Below, in pieces: positions 13,161-15,234 of a DNA stretch of 15,234 bases. The stretch spans positions 1-15,234 of the forward strand of contig DATHJZ010000126.1 in assembly GCA_035286365.1 (NCBI GenBank), read 5' to 3'. The notes beneath the pieces are model-generated. The model was given only the letters and a program-made list of their open reading frames with translations, ran no database searches and had not been told where the DNA came from. The number at the start of each line of letters is the position of its first letter. Position 1 is the stretch's first letter. Source of the DNA: CADEED01 sp035286365 (GTDB lineage Bacteria; Pseudomonadota; Gammaproteobacteria; Steroidobacterales; Steroidobacteraceae). A program made the position numbers and the translations under genes.

Positions 13161-13213
13161 TTGCTCCCCGTGTGCCCGTGCGATGACCGATCGCCGACGC
13201 GAGGAGTAGACCC

Positions 13214-13624
13214 ATGCCCATGAACATCGATCAATATGTTGGCGTACACGCTGCCGCACTCGACGTGCGTGCGCGGCGCGGCGAATTGATCGCCAACAAT
13301 CTCGCGAATGCCGACACCCCGGGCTACCAGGCCCGCGACATCGATTTCCGCCAGGCCATGGCGCGCGCTGCGGGTGAACCCGCCGCCGGCGTTTCGCTTT
13401 CGACTACTCAACCGGGACACATCGGCGGCGCCAACCCGGCCGACGCGGCCACGAACCCCGATCTCAAGTACCGCACGCCGCTCGCGCCGGCGCTCGACGG
13501 CAACACCGTCGATGCGCAGATCGAGCAGGCCGCGTTCGCCGAGAACGCGGTGCGTTACCAGGCCACGCTCACATTTCTCAATTCCAAGTTTCGCGGTCTG
13601 CTGACCGCCATTCTTGGCAGTTAG
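13214..13624 (+). CDS. flgB: Flagellar basal-body rod protein FlgB
   Basis: Proximal rod subunit, exported through the flagellar type III apparatus without a cleaved signal. The 136-aa protein has the rod/hook N-terminal signature (about 27-37) ANNLANADTPGYQARDIDF, where the ANNLAN-xxTPGY pattern is diagnostic. The C-terminal AENAVRYQATLTFLNSKFRGL helix forms the coiled-coil pair with the N-terminal helix. ATG 13214 is 7 bp after AGGAG. It is the first gene of the sigma-54-driven rod/hook operon; flgC follows after 12 bp. Confidence 0.97.
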   Translation: MPMNIDQYVGVHAAALDVRARRGELIANNLANADTPGYQARDIDFRQAMARAAGEPAAGVSLSTTQPGHIGGANPADAATNPDLKYRTPLAPALDGNTVDAQIEQAAFAENAVRYQATLTFLNSKFRGLLTAILGS

Positions 13625-13636
13625 GGGTAGCCAGAT

Positions 13637-14065
13637 ATGTCCTCATTCAAGGCATTCGACATCGCCGGATCCGGCATGGCCGCGCAATCGGTGCGACTCA
13701 ACACCACCGCCAGCAACCTGGCGAACGCCGACAGCGTCGCGAGCACGCCGGCTGGTGTTTACAAGGCGCGCCATCCGATCTTCGAGGCGGTCAGGGCCAC
13801 GCTTGCCATGCAGGGCGGCGGCGAGCAGTCAGGTCCTGCCGTCAAGGTGCGCGGCATCTACGAATCCACCGCGCCCGCGAACGCACGCTATGAACCCGGC
13901 AATCCGCTCGCCGACGCCAAGGGCTTCGTGTACGCGCCGGCGGTCAACGTGGTCGAGGAGATGGTCAACATGATCTCCGCCTCGCGTTCGTACCAGAACA
14001 ACGTCGAAGTAATGAACACATCCAAAGATCTGCTGCTGGCGACGCTGCGGCTCGGTCAGGGTTGA
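13637..14065 (+). CDS. flgC: Flagellar basal-body rod protein FlgC
   Basis: Second proximal rod subunit. The 142-aa protein begins with FDIAGSGMAAQSVRLNTTA and the rod signature SNLANADSVAST (about 27-38), and ends with the typical NVVEEMVNMISASRSYQNN and ATLRLGQG helix. The family length is about 135-145 aa. ATG 13637 is preceded by AGGGG at 13623-13627, 9 bp away, overlapping the flgB stop region. flgD starts 12 bp after its stop. Confidence 0.97.
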   Translation: MSSFKAFDIAGSGMAAQSVRLNTTASNLANADSVASTPAGVYKARHPIFEAVRATLAMQGGGEQSGPAVKVRGIYESTAPANARYEPGNPLADAKGFVYAPAVNVVEEMVNMISASRSYQNNVEVMNTSKDLLLATLRLGQG

Positions 14066-14077
14066 TAGGAGACTCGC

Positions 14078-14788
14078 ATGCCAATCGACATGGACATCGT
14101 CAACGCCGCCATGGTGCGACAGCGCTCGGCGGAGGATCTTGCGAATGCGCAGGAGGCCAATGCGAAGAACGCGCAGAAAACCGAGCTCGGCCAGGACGAT
14201 TTCCTGCAGTTGATGATCACGCAGCTCAAGAACCAGGATCCCTTCAAGCCGCTCGATCCTTCCCAGTACGTGGGCCAGCTGGCGCAGTTCAGTTCGGTCT
14301 CCGGGCTCAAGGAAATGAACACCTCGATCGCGAGCCTGACCGCTTCATTGCGCGGCAACCAGGTGCTCGACGGCGCCGCGATGATCGGTCGCACCGTCGT
14401 TGCCGCCGGCAACCAGGTCTATCTACCGGAACCCGGCGAGGACCGGGTCGGCATTGCCGGCGCGATCGACGTGCCCAAGGGCACGACGGCGCTGCAGCTC
14501 GTGGTCAAGGACGCGAGCGGCGCCACGATCAAGACCGAAGCGCTCAATCCCACCTCGGGCATGCGCGGCTTCGCGTGGGATGGCACTAACGATGCGGGCA
14601 CGGCGGTGGCCGCCGGCGCCTACCAGGTCGAGATCCTCGCCAACGCGGCGGGCAAGAACGAATCCCTCAAGACGAGCATCGCCGCCAGCGTCTCGAGCGT
14701 GGCGCTCGATCCGGCCACCGGCGCGCTGCTGCTCGATACCGATACGCTCGGAGAAATTCCGATGAGCGACGTTGAACGCGTCCTCTAA
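14078..14788 (+). CDS. flgD: Hook capping (scaffold) protein FlgD
   Basis: FlgD caps the growing hook and lets FlgE subunits assemble; it is absent from the finished flagellum. The 236-aa protein has the conserved N-terminal segment LGQDDFLQLMITQLKNQDPF (37-56) followed by KPLDPSQYVGQLAQFSSV. A linker and a C-terminal Tudor/FnIII-like region (about 100-225) follow, with the FlgD Ig-like motif FAWDGTNDAGTAVAAGAYQVEI. ATG 14078 is 6 bp after AGGAG (14067-14071). It lies between flgC and flgE, the canonical order. Confidence 0.97.
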   Translation: MPIDMDIVNAAMVRQRSAEDLANAQEANAKNAQKTELGQDDFLQLMITQLKNQDPFKPLDPSQYVGQLAQFSSVSGLKEMNTSIASLTASLRGNQVLDGAAMIGRTVVAAGNQVYLPEPGEDRVGIAGAIDVPKGTTALQLVVKDASGATIKTEALNPTSGMRGFAWDGTNDAGTAVAAGAYQVEILANAAGKNESLKTSIAASVSSVALDPATGALLLDTDTLGEIPMSDVERVL

Positions 14789-14815
14789 CAACAGTTTCAG
14801 CAAGGAGAGTCAAAC

Positions 14816-15234
14816 ATGCCATTCCGTATAGCCCTCTCGGGCCTCAACGCCGCCCAGTCCGACCTCAACGTCACTGCCAACAACGTGGCGAACACGGCGA
14901 CCAACGGCTTCAAGGGTTCGCGCGCCGAATTCGCCGACCTGTTCGCAGTGTCGCTGCAGGGCGTGTCGGCCAACTCGAGCGGCAACGGTGTGCGCGTTTC
15001 CAACGTCGCGCAGCAGTTCGCCCAGGGCAACATCGAGTTCACCGAGTCGAACCTCGATCTCGCGATCTCCGGCCAGGGCCTGTTCGTCCTGTCCGATTCC
15101 GGCGCGCTCTCGTATTCACGCGCCGGTGCTTTCCAGGCCGATCGCAACGGCTACGTGGTCAACGCCGCGCAGCAGCGCCTGCAGGTGTATCCGCCGCTCG
15201 GTTCGGGTGGTTTCAACACCGGTGGTCTTTCCGA
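14816..15234 (+). CDS. flgE: Flagellar hook protein FlgE, 3' end outside the window
   Basis: Major hook subunit. The 139 complete codons present give the N-terminal domain: MPFRIALSGLNAAQSDLNVT, then ANNVANTATNGFKGSRAEFADLF (about 21-43). This is the hook/rod signature with the TNGFK variant typical of FlgE and FlgG. The D0-D1 features NIEFTESNLDLAISGQGLF and YSRAGAFQADRNGYVVN follow. FlgE rather than FlgF or FlgG is chosen because it directly follows flgD. ATG 14816 has AGGAG (14803-14807) 8 bp upstream. The frame is open at the window end. Confidence 0.96.
   Translation, partial: MPFRIALSGLNAAQSDLNVTANNVANTATNGFKGSRAEFADLFAVSLQGVSANSSGNGVRVSNVAQQFAQGNIEFTESNLDLAISGQGLFVLSDSGALSYSRAGAFQADRNGYVVNAAQQRLQVYPPLGSGGFNTGGLS

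Noticed and set aside
1..15234. CRISPR array, rRNA, tRNA, prophage or insertion-sequence transposase
   Set aside because: No evenly spaced repeats, RNA-gene signatures or transposase/integrase motifs were seen on either strand.

Overview
The window is high-GC DNA (roughly two thirds G+C by eye) from a motile, Gram-negative bacterium, most likely a gammaproteobacterium. The evidence is the pheA-hisC-cmk-rpsA-ihfB-(aroA)-lapB core cluster, the bifunctional AroQ/PheA P-protein, LapB (a lipopolysaccharide-control protein), and a flagellar locus with sigma-54 and sigma-28 promoters. A Xanthomonadales/Steroidobacterales-like lineage would fit, but that placement is inference.

Region 1 (1-7471, + strand) is a housekeeping run: pheA (5' end outside the window), hisC, cmk, rpsA, ihfB, aroA, lapB. 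It covers phenylalanine, histidine and shikimate biosynthesis, CMP phosphorylation, translation, nucleoid architecture and LPS control. Genes are tightly spaced: ihfB and aroA overlap as TGATG, and hisC and cmk are 9 bp apart. Three departures from the familiar enterobacterial order are visible. No tyrA or aroA lies between hisC and cmk, aroA sits after ihfB, and lapA is absent. The AroA protein has an unusual phosphoenolpyruvate-binding loop.

Region 2 (7559-8896, + strand) holds a small secreted ComEA-type helix-hairpin-helix protein and galU.

Region 3 (8861-9688) is the most unusual part. Two copies, in opposite orientation, of a structured element lie between the convergent genes galU and a lipoprotein gene. 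A 150-bp unit is about 92-93% identical between copies. It is extended by long self-complementary arms (40 bp perfect in copy 1; 45 bp with two mismatches in copy 2). The arms have diverged between copies but remain complementary within each copy. Each quasi-palindrome reaches into the neighbouring gene: an inverted near-copy of the galU 3' end lies beyond element 1, and an inverted near-copy of the lipoprotein 3' end lies before element 2.

Region 4 (9657-10882, - strand) is a two-gene unit of unknown function: a small Trp-rich protein coupled by an ATGA overlap to a lipoprotein. An AT-rich intergenic stretch follows, with direct repeats, and then the flgN terminator.

Region 5 (11265-15234) is flagellar. 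flgA-flgM-flgN run on the - strand; flgB-flgC-flgD-flgE (flgE cut by the window end) run on the + strand. Two perfect sigma-54 promoters drive flgA and flgB divergently. A sigma-28 promoter precedes flgM, and a FleQ-like box lies in the first codons of flgA. This is the expected flagellar hierarchy: rod/hook genes under RpoN with a FleQ-type activator, and the anti-sigma-28 factor under FliA. The flgA promoter predicts an essentially leaderless mRNA.
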